This document shows, piece after piece, positions 1 through 9,649 of a stretch of DNA of 64,000 nucleotides (positions are counted from its first letter, which is position 1; each line of letters starts with the position of its first letter). The position numbers were made by a program, and so were the translations under genes. The notes beneath the pieces are model-generated. The model ran no database searches. It was not told the origin of the DNA and was given only the letters and a program-made list of their open reading frames with translations. Origin of the DNA: Janthinobacterium lividum (GTDB taxonomy: Bacteria > Pseudomonadota > Gammaproteobacteria > Burkholderiales > Burkholderiaceae_D); NCBI RefSeq assembly GCF_011601275.1, contig NZ_JAAOLY010000005.1:124001-188000 (forward strand). The letters are read 5' to 3'.

Positions 1-624
1 GCGCTGCCCGAGGCGCATATCTTCCGGCTAGATCCGTCCACGTCGGTGCTGCTTGATGCGCAGGGCATGGCGCCGGCCGCGCCACTGCCCTGGGTCATTC
101 CCGTGGGCCCGCAGGACGTGGATTTCAACTACCGCCCCGACGCGCCGGCGCCCGCCACGGCCGACATCGCGCGCCGTTTCGCGCCCTTGAACGATGCCGA
201 TGCGGCGCTGGTGCTCGATTTTTGCCGCAACGGTTTGCTTGAGCGTTACCGTGACATGGAGCTGTCCGAGGACAGCTACTTCCAGCCACCGCGCCTGTGG
301 CGCTTGTCCTTGTACGGCCATGAAGGCGCGGCCACCGTTCTCCATTACCGCACGCACGGCGACTTGATCGACCTCGTGCCGGAGACGGGCGAGGCGCCCG
401 GCTGGACCACGGAGGTGCCGCTGATGAAATGCCATGCGGCGCTGGTACTCGGTGAATCGCTGACGTCAATGTACATGCGCATCAACGATGGCCCTTTCGA
501 TGCCGAAGCGCGGGCGGAGCTGGCGGAAGCCGACATCGTCGACGACCCGCTGATCCGCTGCCTGTTCAACGATGCCATCGGCGCCTACCAGGCGGCGCAG
601 CTCAAGCGCTTGCTGGCCCGCTGA
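1..624 (+). CDS. Hypothetical protein, 5'-truncated by the window
   Basis: The reading frame is open from base 1 to a TGA at 622-624, so the start lies upstream of the window. About 207 residues are visible. I do not recognise the family. The visible part is soluble, acidic and rich in Ala, Asp and Leu. It has no membrane segment and no obvious catalytic motif. The middle contains Trp- and Tyr-rich strands (around YFQPPRLWRLSLYGHEG) that look like a beta-sheet domain. The GTG at 46 is only an internal codon and should not be used as a start. msrA follows 56 bases downstream on the same strand, but nothing in the sequence links their functions. Confidence 0.7.
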   Translation, partial: ALPEAHIFRLDPSTSVLLDAQGMAPAAPLPWVIPVGPQDVDFNYRPDAPAPATADIARRFAPLNDADAALVLDFCRNGLLERYRDMELSEDSYFQPPRLWRLSLYGHEGAATVLHYRTHGDLIDLVPETGEAPGWTTEVPLMKCHAALVLGESLTSMYMRINDGPFDAEARAELAEADIVDDPLIRCLFNDAIGAYQAAQLKRLLAR

Positions 625-680
625 AGAAAGTCGCGCGACAGGGTAAGATAGCTGCTTCTGACTAGAACGGGAAAGACACC

Positions 681-1202
681 ATGGCACAAGACAATGCGCA
701 AGGCAATGAAACGGCGATCCTGGCCGGCGGCTGCTTCTGGGGCGTGCAAGACTTGCTGCGCCGTTATCCGGGCGTGATCGCCACGCGCGTGGGCTACAGC
801 GGCGGCGACGTGGCCAACGCCACCTACCGCAACCATGGCACGCACGCGGAAGCGATCGAGATCATTTTCGACCCGAACACGATCAGCTACCGCAAGATCC
901 TGGAATTCTTCTTCCAGATCCACGATCCCAGCACGGAAAACCGCCAGGGCAACGACCGCGGCACGAGCTACCGTTCGGCCATCTATTACACGAACGACGA
1001 ACAAAAACGGGTGGCCGAAGACACCATCCGCGACGTCGACGCCTCCGGCCTGTGGCCCGGCAAGGTGGTGACGGAAGTGGCGCCGGCCGGTCCGTTCTGG
1101 GAAGCGGAACCGGAGCACCAGGATTATCTGCAGCGCTTGCCGCATGGCTACACCTGCCATTACATCCGGCAGGACTGGGTCTTGCCGCAGCGCGGGCAGT
1201 AA
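681..1202 (+). CDS. msrA: Peptide-methionine (S)-S-oxide reductase MsrA
   Basis: Reduces the S-epimer of methionine sulfoxide in free or protein-bound Met, using thioredoxin, in the cytoplasm. The 173-residue protein carries the family signature GGCFWG, with catalytic Cys18. Downstream it has the conserved GYSGG, THAE and HDPS blocks, and a C-terminal cysteine near residue 159. Length is normal for a single-domain MsrA, and there is no MsrB fusion. ATG at 681 follows a purine-rich GGGAAAGA stretch. The LuxR-type gene begins 10 bases after the stop, so the two may be co-transcribed. A separate periplasmic methionine sulfoxide reductase candidate lies at 43717-44487. Confidence 0.95.
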   Translation: MAQDNAQGNETAILAGGCFWGVQDLLRRYPGVIATRVGYSGGDVANATYRNHGTHAEAIEIIFDPNTISYRKILEFFFQIHDPSTENRQGNDRGTSYRSAIYYTNDEQKRVAEDTIRDVDASGLWPGKVVTEVAPAGPFWEAEPEHQDYLQRLPHGYTCHYIRQDWVLPQRGQ

Positions 1203-1212
1203 GGAAGCAGAT

Positions 1213-2028
1213 ATGCGTTACTGGCGCGTCGAACGGCGGCAGGCGGAAGGGCAGCTGGACTTCGGGCGTACCCTGGAGCTGATGGCCGCCATCGGCCATG
1301 CCGACGTGAATGCCGTCGCCGGGGCCATCCTGAAAACGGTCAGCACGGTCGCACCGATTGCCCAGTGCACGATCTTTGCCTATGAATTCGGCAATCGGCC
1401 CAGGACTGTCGCCGTGGCCGACCGGCGCGGCGGACGTTTCCTGCAGGATATTGCCGACAGCTACGCACGCCATTACTATGCGCTCGATGGCAACCAGCGC
1501 GTGATCGCGCCGGCGCCGGGGCGGAAAATCGATCCCGCTATCGTGCTGCACCAGCAAGCCAGCGACGAGATCGACCACCCCGGCTACCGCGCCGCCTGCT
1601 ATCAAAAACCGAATGTCTCGGACCGCTTGTCCCTGCTGGTGCAGCCGGCCGGCGATATCTGGCTCTCCGTCAATTTCTACCGCGACAGCAGCCAGGGCAA
1701 GTTCCTGTCCGGCGAAGTGGCGGGCATCGAAACCCTGTCGCCGCTGTTTGCCCATGCCGTCAAGCATCACTACAGCCTGAACGGCCAGAATACGCAGGGC
1801 GTCGCGCCGATGATGCTGGCAAGGCTGCGCCAGCATTGTCCCGCCCTGAGCAAGCGCGAACTGGACGTATTGCGCTGCGTGCTTGAAGGCCTCACGGCCG
1901 TGGAAATCGCCGAGATCATGGGCGTGCAACCGTCCAGCGTGACGACTTACCAGAAGCGCGCCTATAAACGCCTGGGTATTTCCAGCCAGCGCCAGTTGTT
2001 CGCGCTGTGCATGGCGCCAGCGCCTTAG
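1213..2028 (+). CDS. LuxR-family helix-turn-helix transcriptional regulator
   Basis: A 271-residue regulator with a C-terminal LuxR/GerE helix-turn-helix (about residues 212-262; LSKRELDVLRC then VEIAEIMGVQPSSVTTY). The N-terminal ~200 residues are an unassigned sensor region; I see neither a clear autoinducer-binding signature nor a receiver domain. ATG at 1213 is chosen because AAGGAAG lies 5-10 bases upstream and the msrA stop ends at 1202; the open frame from 1144 overlaps msrA. It sits just upstream of, and on the same strand as, the aromatic-acid operon at 2192-6739. An inverted repeat (2081-2097) lies between them, so it is a reasonable candidate regulator of that operon. That role is inferred from position only. 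Confidence 0.88.
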   Translation: MRYWRVERRQAEGQLDFGRTLELMAAIGHADVNAVAGAILKTVSTVAPIAQCTIFAYEFGNRPRTVAVADRRGGRFLQDIADSYARHYYALDGNQRVIAPAPGRKIDPAIVLHQQASDEIDHPGYRAACYQKPNVSDRLSLLVQPAGDIWLSVNFYRDSSQGKFLSGEVAGIETLSPLFAHAVKHHYSLNGQNTQGVAPMMLARLRQHCPALSKRELDVLRCVLEGLTAVEIAEIMGVQPSSVTTYQKRAYKRLGISSQRQLFALCMAPAP

Positions 2029-2080
2029 TACTTTTGGCGTAGCAATGGCTCCGCCTTTCTGACTGTTTTAGCCGCAAAAC

Positions 2081-2097
2081 GTCCCCAAAATGGGGAC
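2081..2097. promoter_or_regulatory. Inverted repeat, candidate operator of the aromatic operon
   Basis: GTCCCC-AAAAT-GGGGAC is a perfect 6-bp inverted repeat with a 5-base spacer, in the 163-base gap between the LuxR-type gene and the MFS gene. There is no following T-run, so it does not look like a terminator. It could bind the adjacent LuxR-type regulator; no experiment or second copy in the window supports this. Confidence 0.4.
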
Positions 2098-2191
2098 AGC
2101 GGCCGGCATCGCCGTCTGCATACTGTGTTTTAAGCCGGGATCACCCGGCCGCTCTCACCCAAGAACAATAACAAGGGGAGGGCGACACCTT

Positions 2192-3550
2192 ATGGAGACA
2201 AGCATGACCATCGCCACCCCCGCCGCCACTGCGCCCGTTCCTGACGTGGCCGCCAATCAACTGGAACAGCAGGTGATGCGCAAGGTATCGCGCCACCTGC
2301 TGGGATTTCTGTTCCTGCTGTTCGTGTTTTCCTTTCTTGACCGCATCAATATCGGCTTCGCCGGCCTGACGATGATGCAAGACCTGGGCTTGAGCGGCAC
2401 CCAGTTCGGCTTTGCCACCACCCTGTTTTATATCGCCTACATCGCGTGCAGCATCCCCAGCAACATCGTGCTGGCCCGCATCGGCGCGCGTAAATGGATA
2501 GGCAGCATGATGATCGCCTGGGGCCTGGCCTCGACGGCGACCCTGTTCGCCAGCGGTCCGGCCAGCCTGTATGCGCTGCGCTTTCTCGTCGGCGTGACGG
2601 AGGCGGGCTTCCTGCCCGGCATGCTGCTGTACCTGACTTACTGGTTTCCCAGCGCCTACCGGGCACGCGCCAATGCCCTGTTCATGATTGCCATGCCTGT
2701 CACGGCCGCCATCGGTTCGGCCCTGTCGGGCCTGATCCTGGGGCTCGATGGCCACTGGGGCTTGAAGGGCTGGCAATGGCTGTTCTTGCTCGAAGGCATG
2801 CCATCCGTGCTGCTGGGCCTGGCCGTGTATGGCTACCTCGACGACTCGCCCAACAAGGCGAACTGGCTTAGCAAGCTGGAACAGCAAGTGCTGGCGCGCA
2901 TGCTGGCGGCCGAGCGCAAGCCGGCTGCAGTGCACATCGCGCCCCGGCAAAACACCTCGGTGCTGGCGGAAATGCTGTCGCCCACGGTATTGAAATTCGG
3001 CGTCGCCTATTTTTGCCTGGTGAATACTTTGGCCATGGTGGCCGTGTGGACGCCTTTGATCGTGAAAAGTTTTAATAGCAACGCCAGCAATACGCAGATC
3101 GGTCTGCTGGCCGCGATTCCGCAAGTGTGCACCGTCATCGGCATGATTGCCTGGGGCCGCCGCTCGGACCGCTTGCAGGAACGCCGCTGGCACATCGTCT
3201 GGCCCATGCTGCTGTCGGCCGCCGGTTGGATGTTTACGGCCTACTCGGCCAACCCCATCGTGCAACTGCTGGGCGTTTGCATGGCTTCGACGGGCGCTTA
3301 CACGGCCATGTCCATCTTCTGGACGACACCGGACCGCGCCCTGAGCCTGGGCGCGCGCGCCATCGGCATCGCCGTCATCAACGCGACGGGCAATATCGGC
3401 TCGGCCCTGAACCCCGTCGTCGTGGGCTGGCTGAAGGATTTCACGCACAGCTTTGCCACGGGCTTGCTGTACGCCAGCGTGCTGCTGGTGGCGGGCGCGG
3501 CCATCGTGCTGACCCTGCCCATCGCCCGTGGCGGCAAAGAACAATCTTGA
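2192..3550 (+). CDS. MFS transporter, anion:cation symporter (ACS) type
   Basis: Predicted inner-membrane importer of 452 residues with about 12 hydrophobic segments in two halves and a cytoplasmic central loop (about residues 220-260). The first helix contains the FLDRINIGFA block typical of the ACS family (tartrate, phthalate and hydroxyphenylacetate carriers). Start: ATG 2192 lies ~10 bases after AAGGGGAGGG; ATG 2204 is an alternative. It is the first gene of an operon with a flavin hydroxylase, a small partner protein and homogentisate dioxygenase, so the cargo is probably an aromatic acid such as hydroxyphenylacetate. The substrate is inferred from context. Confidence 0.9.
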   Translation: METSMTIATPAATAPVPDVAANQLEQQVMRKVSRHLLGFLFLLFVFSFLDRINIGFAGLTMMQDLGLSGTQFGFATTLFYIAYIACSIPSNIVLARIGARKWIGSMMIAWGLASTATLFASGPASLYALRFLVGVTEAGFLPGMLLYLTYWFPSAYRARANALFMIAMPVTAAIGSALSGLILGLDGHWGLKGWQWLFLLEGMPSVLLGLAVYGYLDDSPNKANWLSKLEQQVLARMLAAERKPAAVHIAPRQNTSVLAEMLSPTVLKFGVAYFCLVNTLAMVAVWTPLIVKSFNSNASNTQIGLLAAIPQVCTVIGMIAWGRRSDRLQERRWHIVWPMLLSAAGWMFTAYSANPIVQLLGVCMASTGAYTAMSIFWTTPDRALSLGARAIGIAVINATGNIGSALNPVVVGWLKDFTHSFATGLLYASVLLVAGAAIVLTLPIARGGKEQS

Positions 3551-3566
3551 TTGAAGAGGACCCATC

Positions 3567-5243
3567 ATGAGCGACACGTTCCACCCTTATCCCCATGTGC
3601 CGAAGGTGTATCCGCCCGGCAAACCGGCGGGCGCCGCCACGCAGCATGTGCCCGTCTTGATCGTCGGCGGCGGCCCCGTGGGCCTGGCCACGGCCCTGGG
3701 CCTGGCGCGCCACGGCGTGCGCAGCGTGCTGATCGAAGCGGACGATGGCGTGTGCACGGGCAGCCGCGCCATCTGCATCTCGCGGCGCAGCCTGGAAATC
3801 ATCGAACGCCTGGGCGCGCTTGACGGTTTCCTGGCCAAGGGCTTGCCTTGGGCCGGCGGACGCAGCTTTTACCGCGACGCAGAAGTGCTGCACTTCACGA
3901 TGCCGCAAGACGCGAACCAGAAGTTGCCGCCCATGGTCAACCTGGCGCAATACCATATCGAGCAATTCCTGCTCGACGCGGCCGAACGCCAGAGCGAACT
4001 GATCGATATCCGCTGGCAAACGCGGGTGACTAACGTGGACCAGCGCGCCGATGGCGCCATCGTCACCGTGGCCACGCCCGATGAAACGTACCGGATCGAG
4101 ACGGACTGGCTGGTGGCGGCCGATGGCGGGCGCAGCGTCATGCGCGATGCGTTGGGCTTGAAACTGCAGGGCACCAGCTATGAAGGGCGCTATGTGATCG
4201 TCGACATCCACCTGAAAAGCGAGCGTCCCACCGAGCGCCTCGCGTATTTCGATCCGCCGTCGAATCCCGGTTCCACCGTGCTGGTGCACAAGCAGCCCGA
4301 CGATATCTGGCGCATCGACTACCAGCTGCGCGACGACGAGGATGCACAGGCGGCCGTGCTGCTGGAAAACGTGACTCCCCGTGTCGACAGCCTGCTGGCC
4401 ATGATGGGGGAGACACAGCCTTGGCATCCCGTGTGGATCACCATCTATAAAGCCAACGCGCTGACCCTGGAAAAATACCGGCACGGTCCCGTGCTGTTCG
4501 CGGGCGATGCGGCCCACCTGGTGCCCATCTTCGGCGTGCGCGGAGCCAATTCCGGCATCGACGATGCGGACAACCTGGCTTGGAAGCTGGCCTACGTCGT
4601 CAAGGGCCGGGCGCCGGACAGTTTGCTCGACAGCTATTCGGACGAGCGCGTGTACGCCGCCCATGAAAACCTGCGCCACGGCACCAAAAGCACGGAATTC
4701 ATGGCGCCGCCCACGTTCGCTTTCGAGCTGATGCGCATGGCCGTGCTGGGCCTGGCGGGCAAGCATGCGCACGTGCGCTCCCTGATCAACCCGCGCCAGA
4801 CGAGCGCCATCGCGTACGTGCAGTCGGCCTTGAATGTGTTCGATTCGGATGTGTTTGCCGCCGGCCCGACACCGGGCACGGTCTTGCCCGAGTGTCCGCT
4901 GGCGCTGCCGCACAACGGCGGGCAAAAAGCGGGGTATATTACCGATTTGGTGAACCGCACTGATAGCAATTTCACGGGGCTGTACTTCAGCGACGATGGC
5001 GCCGTGCCTGTTGAACTGCTGGCGCTGGGCGATACATTGCCGTTGACGACCGTGGCGATCGCCCGCAGTAGCGTGCAAGGCGCTTGGGACCACACGGCGC
5101 AGGTATTCCCGCTGTTCGATGCGCAGCCTGGCACTTTTTACCTCGTGCGTCCGGACGGGCATGTGCTGGGGCGCTGGCGGCTGGTGCGGGCGGGGCAGGT
5201 GGCGGCAGCGCTGGCGAAAGCCGGCGTCGCCCAATCAAAGTAA
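3567..5243 (+). CDS. FAD-dependent aromatic hydroxylase, MhaA-like (putative 3-hydroxyphenylacetate 6-hydroxylase)
   Basis: A 558-residue flavoprotein monooxygenase of the PheA/TfdB/MhpA group. Visible motifs are the Rossmann GGGPVGLA near residue 33, the DG motif (AADGG, near residue 184) and the FAD-ribityl GD motif (LFAGDAAH, near residue 311). A C-terminal thioredoxin-like extension is present, as in the phenol hydroxylase group. It is followed 12 bases later by a 61-residue protein and then hmgA. In Pseudomonas putida U, MhaA plus the small coupling protein MhaB convert 3-hydroxyphenylacetate to homogentisate, the HmgA substrate, so the order here fits that reaction. Substrate assignment is by context; 3-(3-hydroxyphenyl)propionate-type substrates are an alternative. 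Confidence 0.88.
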   Translation: MSDTFHPYPHVPKVYPPGKPAGAATQHVPVLIVGGGPVGLATALGLARHGVRSVLIEADDGVCTGSRAICISRRSLEIIERLGALDGFLAKGLPWAGGRSFYRDAEVLHFTMPQDANQKLPPMVNLAQYHIEQFLLDAAERQSELIDIRWQTRVTNVDQRADGAIVTVATPDETYRIETDWLVAADGGRSVMRDALGLKLQGTSYEGRYVIVDIHLKSERPTERLAYFDPPSNPGSTVLVHKQPDDIWRIDYQLRDDEDAQAAVLLENVTPRVDSLLAMMGETQPWHPVWITIYKANALTLEKYRHGPVLFAGDAAHLVPIFGVRGANSGIDDADNLAWKLAYVVKGRAPDSLLDSYSDERVYAAHENLRHGTKSTEFMAPPTFAFELMRMAVLGLAGKHAHVRSLINPRQTSAIAYVQSALNVFDSDVFAAGPTPGTVLPECPLALPHNGGQKAGYITDLVNRTDSNFTGLYFSDDGAVPVELLALGDTLPLTTVAIARSSVQGAWDHTAQVFPLFDAQPGTFYLVRPDGHVLGRWRLVRAGQVAAALAKAGVAQSK

Positions 5244-5255
5244 CAAGGAGACAAT

Positions 5256-5441
5256 ATGAGCGACATCGAACTGGATAACCTTTACACCGAGCTGTGCCAC
5301 ACAATGGGCGGCCTGGGCGAACAGCGTTCGCCCTTGTTCCTGGCCCGCTTCGCCTTGCTGGCCATGGGCGCCATCGGCAAGGCCGACGTGGTGCAAGGCT
5401 TGCTGCGCGACGCGGCCGACGGCCTGGCGGAGCGCACATGA
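5256..5441 (+). CDS. DUF2783/MhaB-like small partner of the FAD hydroxylase
   Basis: A 61-residue protein with no membrane segment or cysteine motif except Cys14. It looks like the DUF2783 family of small proteins encoded next to aromatic flavin monooxygenases (pattern: [12 protein letters not shown], then [12 protein letters not shown]). AAGGAG stands 7 bases before ATG 5256. Its stop overlaps the hmgA start as ATGA (5438-5441), which implies translational coupling. By analogy with MhaB it may keep the upstream hydroxylase coupled or stable. The family match is from memory of the pattern, and the function is inference. Confidence 0.75.
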   Translation: MSDIELDNLYTELCHTMGGLGEQRSPLFLARFALLAMGAIGKADVVQGLLRDAADGLAERT

Positions 5442-6739
5442 TAGGCGCCGGCTACCAAAGCGGCTTCGGCAACGAATTTGCCACGGAAGCCGTACCCGGC
5501 GCCTTGCCGCAAGGGCAGAATTCGCCGCAGCGTTCGCCGCTGGGCCTGTACGCGGAGCAACTCTCGGGCACGGCCTTCACGGCGCCGCGCGCACAGAACC
5601 GGCGCTCGTGGCTGTACCGCATCCTTCCCGCCAGCCAGCATCCGCCATTTACCTTGTTGGCCAACACGCGCATCGTCAGCGATTTCCATGCGATTCCGCC
5701 CACGCCGCCGAACCAGTTGCGCTGGGACCCGCTGCCGCTGCCCGACAGCGCGACGCCAACAGACTTCATCGACGGCTGGCAGACGATGGCCGGCAATGGC
5801 AGCGCCGAAGCGATGAGCGGCTGCGCCATCCACGTGTACACGGCCAATCGTTCCATGCAGCGTTTCTTTTATTCGGCCGATGGCGAATTGCTGATCGTGC
5901 CGCAGGAAGGCCGGCTGGCGATTGCCACGGAACTGGGCTTGATCGAGCTGGAACCGCAGGAAATCGCCGTGATCCCCCGCGGCGTGCGCTTCCGCGTGAC
6001 CCTGCCCGACGGCGCGGCGCGCGGCTATGTGTGCGAAAATTTCGGTACGGCCTTCCGCCTGCCGGACATGGGGCCCATCGGCTCGAACGGCCTGGCCAAC
6101 AGCCGTGACTTCCTCACGCCGCACGCGGCGTATGAAGATATCGATGGCGAGTGCGAACTGGTGGCCAAGTTCGGCGGCCATCTGTGGCGCGCGACACTCG
6201 ACCATTCGCCGCTGGACGTGGTGGCCTGGCATGGCAATTACGCGCCGTATAAATACGATCTGCGCCGCTTCAACACCATCGGCTCGATCAGCTACGACCA
6301 TCCGGACCCGTCGATCTTCCTCGTGCTGCAGGCGCCCAGCGAGAACCCCTTATTCGGCGCCATCGATTTCGCCATCTTCCCGCCGCGCTGGCTGGCCGCC
6401 GAACACACTTTCCGCCCGCCGTGGTTCCATCGCAACGTGGCCAGCGAATTCATGGGGTTGATCCACGGCGTGTACGACGCCAAGGCGGCCGGCTTCGTGC
6501 CGGGCGGCGCCAGCCTGCACAACTGCATGTCCGGCCACGGCCCCGATGCGCAGACGTTCGAAAAGGCCTCGCACAGCGACACGTCCGCGCCCGCGAAGGT
6601 GGCCGACACCATGGCCTTCATGTTCGAGACGCGCACCATCCTCAAGCCCACGCCGTTCGCCTTGAACAGCGAACTGCTGCAAAACGACTACTTCGAGTGC
6701 TGGCAAGGTTTGCGCAAGCATTTCGACCCGGAACAGTAA
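5438..6739 (+). CDS. hmgA: Homogentisate 1,2-dioxygenase HmgA
   Basis: Cytoplasmic non-haem Fe(II) dioxygenase that opens the homogentisate ring to maleylacetoacetate in Tyr/Phe and hydroxyphenylacetate catabolism. The 433-residue protein starts with the diagnostic [12 protein letters not shown] block and has the expected family length. The metal-ligand region is intact: [10 protein letters not shown] supplies the His and Glu, and the later [10 protein letters not shown] supplies the third-ligand His. The start at 5438 overlaps the upstream small gene by 4 bases; the longer open frame from 5294 runs through that gene and is rejected. Maleylacetoacetate isomerase and fumarylacetoacetase are not in this window. 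The gene ends 3 bases from the convergent LLM monooxygenase. Confidence 0.97.
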   Translation: MIGAGYQSGFGNEFATEAVPGALPQGQNSPQRSPLGLYAEQLSGTAFTAPRAQNRRSWLYRILPASQHPPFTLLANTRIVSDFHAIPPTPPNQLRWDPLPLPDSATPTDFIDGWQTMAGNGSAEAMSGCAIHVYTANRSMQRFFYSADGELLIVPQEGRLAIATELGLIELEPQEIAVIPRGVRFRVTLPDGAARGYVCENFGTAFRLPDMGPIGSNGLANSRDFLTPHAAYEDIDGECELVAKFGGHLWRATLDHSPLDVVAWHGNYAPYKYDLRRFNTIGSISYDHPDPSIFLVLQAPSENPLFGAIDFAIFPPRWLAAEHTFRPPWFHRNVASEFMGLIHGVYDAKAAGFVPGGASLHNCMSGHGPDAQTFEKASHSDTSAPAKVADTMAFMFETRTILKPTPFALNSELLQNDYFECWQGLRKHFDPEQ

Positions 6740-6742
6740 TGG

Positions 6743-8074
6743 TCACGCCGCCCGCGCCAGCGTATGCGGGTTGGCGGGCCGCGCCAGTCCCAGGTGGCCG
6801 CGCAGGGTGCTGCTTGCATATTCCGTGCGGAACAGGCCGCGCCGCTGCAGTTCCGGCACCACCAGCCGCGTAAATGCCTCGAAGCCTTGCGGCAGCAGCG
6901 GCGGCACGACGTTGAAACCGTCCGCTCCCCGTTCCACGAACCATTGCTCCATCAGGTCGGCCACCGTCTTGACGGAGCCGATCGCTTGCAAGTGGCCGCG
7001 CGCCACGCGAAAGCGCAGCACCAACTGGCGCAAGGTGAGATTCTCGCGGCGGGCCAGTTCCAGCTGCTGTTGAAAGCGCCCCTTGCCATTGTCGCCCGCC
7101 TCGTAGGGCAGGTCCGGCAGCGGGCCGTCGAGCGGATAGCCGGACAAATCAAAGCCGCCAAATTCCAGGTTGCCGAAGTCGACCAGGTCCTGCAGTTCGC
7201 CAAATTGATCCTGCGCCTGCTGGTCCGACTCGGCCACCACCACGGACAGTCCGGGCGTGACCTTCAGCTGGTCTTGCGCGCGGCCGTATTTCGCCATGCG
7301 AGCCTTGACGTCCGCGTAATACGCTTGCGCCACGGGCAGCGAGGTGGCGGAGCAGTACACCATCTCGGCCAGGCGCGCGGCAAACTCGCGGCCCGTTTCG
7401 GAATTGCCCGCCTGGACCAGCACGGGGTGGCCCTGCACGGGGCGTGGCAAGTCCAGCAAGCCTTGCGAGGAAAAATATTCGCCGTGGAAATCGAGCGCAT
7501 GGCCCGCAGCGGGCGGGTAGAACTGGCCGCTGGCGCGGTCGGGCCGGTCGAAGGCATCGTCATCCCAGCTATCCCACAGGGCCTTCGACAGGGCGACGAA
7601 TTCTCCGGCCCGCGCATAGCGGTCCGCATGGCTGCGCGGTGCATCGATGCCGAAATTACGCGCCGTATGCTCGCCAAACGAGGACACGACATTCCAGCCC
7701 GCGCGTCCGCCGCTCAGGTGGTCGAGCGAACTGAATTTGCGCGCCACGTGATACGGGTGCTCGTAATTGGTGTTGACGGTGGCGATCAGGCCGATATGGC
7801 GGGTGACGGCGGCAATGGCCGACAGCAGGGTAAAAGGTTCGAACGGCAGGCCGATGGCGGTGCGGCCCGTTTCCGGCGTAACGTCGCCGGCGCGGCCGAT
7901 GAAGTCGGCGATGAAAAAACTGTCGAATTTGGCTGCTTCTGCCAGTTGGGCTGCGCGCAGCCACCATGCGAGGTCGGGTCGGCCGCTGGCGCTGGCCGAT
8001 GGATGGCGCCAGGCGGCGGGATGGTGGCCGTGGCGTTGCAAAAAGACGTTCAGGACAAGCTGGCGTGCTGGCAT
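6743..8074 (-). CDS. LLM-class FMN-dependent monooxygenase, NtaA/SnaA/DszA family
   Basis: A 443-residue TIM-barrel, reduced-flavin-dependent monooxygenase of the NtaA/SnaA/SoxA(DszA) family. It has the N-terminal WRHP and AAKFDSFFIADF blocks, the central SSFGEHTARNFG region and a VVPPLLPQGFEAF C-terminus typical of this family. Such enzymes use FMNH2 and O2 to attack sulfones, nitrilotriacetate or similar substrates. Start ATG 8074 is preceded by GGAGCACC. The ORF extending upstream to 8536 runs antisense through the regulator gene and is spurious. The gene is divergent from the SfnR-like regulator and has its own -24/-12 promoter (8124-8139). With the DszB-like genes nearby it could be the sulfone-oxidising step of a desulfurisation route; substrate unknown. 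Confidence 0.9.
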   Translation of the reverse strand: MPARQLVLNVFLQRHGHHPAAWRHPSASASGRPDLAWWLRAAQLAEAAKFDSFFIADFIGRAGDVTPETGRTAIGLPFEPFTLLSAIAAVTRHIGLIATVNTNYEHPYHVARKFSSLDHLSGGRAGWNVVSSFGEHTARNFGIDAPRSHADRYARAGEFVALSKALWDSWDDDAFDRPDRASGQFYPPAAGHALDFHGEYFSSQGLLDLPRPVQGHPVLVQAGNSETGREFAARLAEMVYCSATSLPVAQAYYADVKARMAKYGRAQDQLKVTPGLSVVVAESDQQAQDQFGELQDLVDFGNLEFGGFDLSGYPLDGPLPDLPYEAGDNGKGRFQQQLELARRENLTLRQLVLRFRVARGHLQAIGSVKTVADLMEQWFVERGADGFNVVPPLLPQGFEAFTRLVVPELQRRGLFRTEYASSTLRGHLGLARPANPHTLARAA

Positions 8075-8123
8075 GGGGAGGTGCTCCGTGGTGGGCAGGC
8101 GACATTGCCTGCTCCTTTGCCGC

Positions 8124-8139
8124 AGCAAGGTTCGGGCCA
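8124..8139 (-). promoter_or_regulatory. Sigma-54 (-24/-12) promoter of the DszA-family monooxygenase
   Basis: On the minus strand the sequence reads TGGCCCGAACCTTGCT, matching TGGCAC-N5-TTGCW with the invariant 12-base GG-to-GC spacing. The predicted transcript starts near 8113 and leaves a ~39-base leader before ATG 8074. I found no clear CTGTTG-N6-CAGCAG element upstream of this copy. Confidence 0.7.
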
Positions 8140-8186
8140 ACGCCCCGTATATGCAAAATCCGGATAAGCTAGCGCGGCACCATTCG

Positions 8187-8217
8187 TTCACGCCTGCGGA
8201 TGGAGCGCGGTATAGTC
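8187..8217 (+). promoter_or_regulatory. Possible sigma-70 promoter of the SfnR-like gene
   Basis: TTCACG (8187-8192), an 18-base spacer and TATAGT (8212-8217) lie directly before ATG 8223. If used, the transcript would start at or next to the ATG, giving a leaderless mRNA. No Shine-Dalgarno sequence is visible before that ATG. The -35 match is weak. Confidence 0.3.
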
Positions 8218-8222
8218 GGCTC

Positions 8223-9416
<1,194 letters not shown>

Positions 9417-9436
9417 GCGCTCGATGGACCTCCTGG

Positions 9437-9471
9437 AGCCGGACCCGCAGCGATGCGGCTCCGGCTTTTTT
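9437..9471 (+). terminator. Rho-independent terminator after the SfnR-like gene
   Basis: Stem AGCCGGA/TCCGGCT extended inward by CCGC/GCGG, followed directly by T6. It begins 20 bases after the stop codon at 9416. Confidence 0.85.
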
Positions 9472-9495
9472 CATGGCTGCTGCGCGCGCAACACG

Positions 9496-9535
9496 TTGCT
9501 GCCGTGGCTGCAGCCGATTGCTGCGTAAGCAGCAG
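9496..9535. promoter_or_regulatory. Two candidate activator sites (CTGTTG-N6-CAGCAG type)
   Basis: TTGCTG-CCGTGG-CTGCAG (9496-9513) and TTGCTG-CGTAAG-CAGCAG (9518-9535), spaced 22 bases apart, about two helical turns. Their centres lie roughly 85 and 63 bases before the start predicted from the -24/-12 element at 9564. The same 6-6-6 pattern recurs at 11922-12000 and 15754-15792. Confidence 0.55.
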
Positions 9536-9563
9536 CTTCGGGCGTCGATGGGTAGCCAGCGCA

Positions 9564-9579
9564 TGGCATGTTTTCTGCG
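9564..9579 (+). promoter_or_regulatory. Sigma-54 promoter of the LLM monooxygenase pair
   Basis: TGGCATGTTTTCTGCG: -24 TGGCAT and -12 CTGC with the correct 12-base GG-to-GC spacing. It lies 70 bases before ATG 9650. Confidence 0.7.
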
Positions 9580-9649
9580 AGGAGGAAAGGGCAGATCGCT
9601 ACGCACGATGCGCCGCGACCTTTTTTCGATCCACGACAGGAGTCCATGC

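Noticed and set aside
3441-5234. A 597-codon minus-strand frame antisense to the FAD hydroxylase
   Set aside because: GC-rich antisense shadow; the plus-strand protein has all expected FAD motifs.
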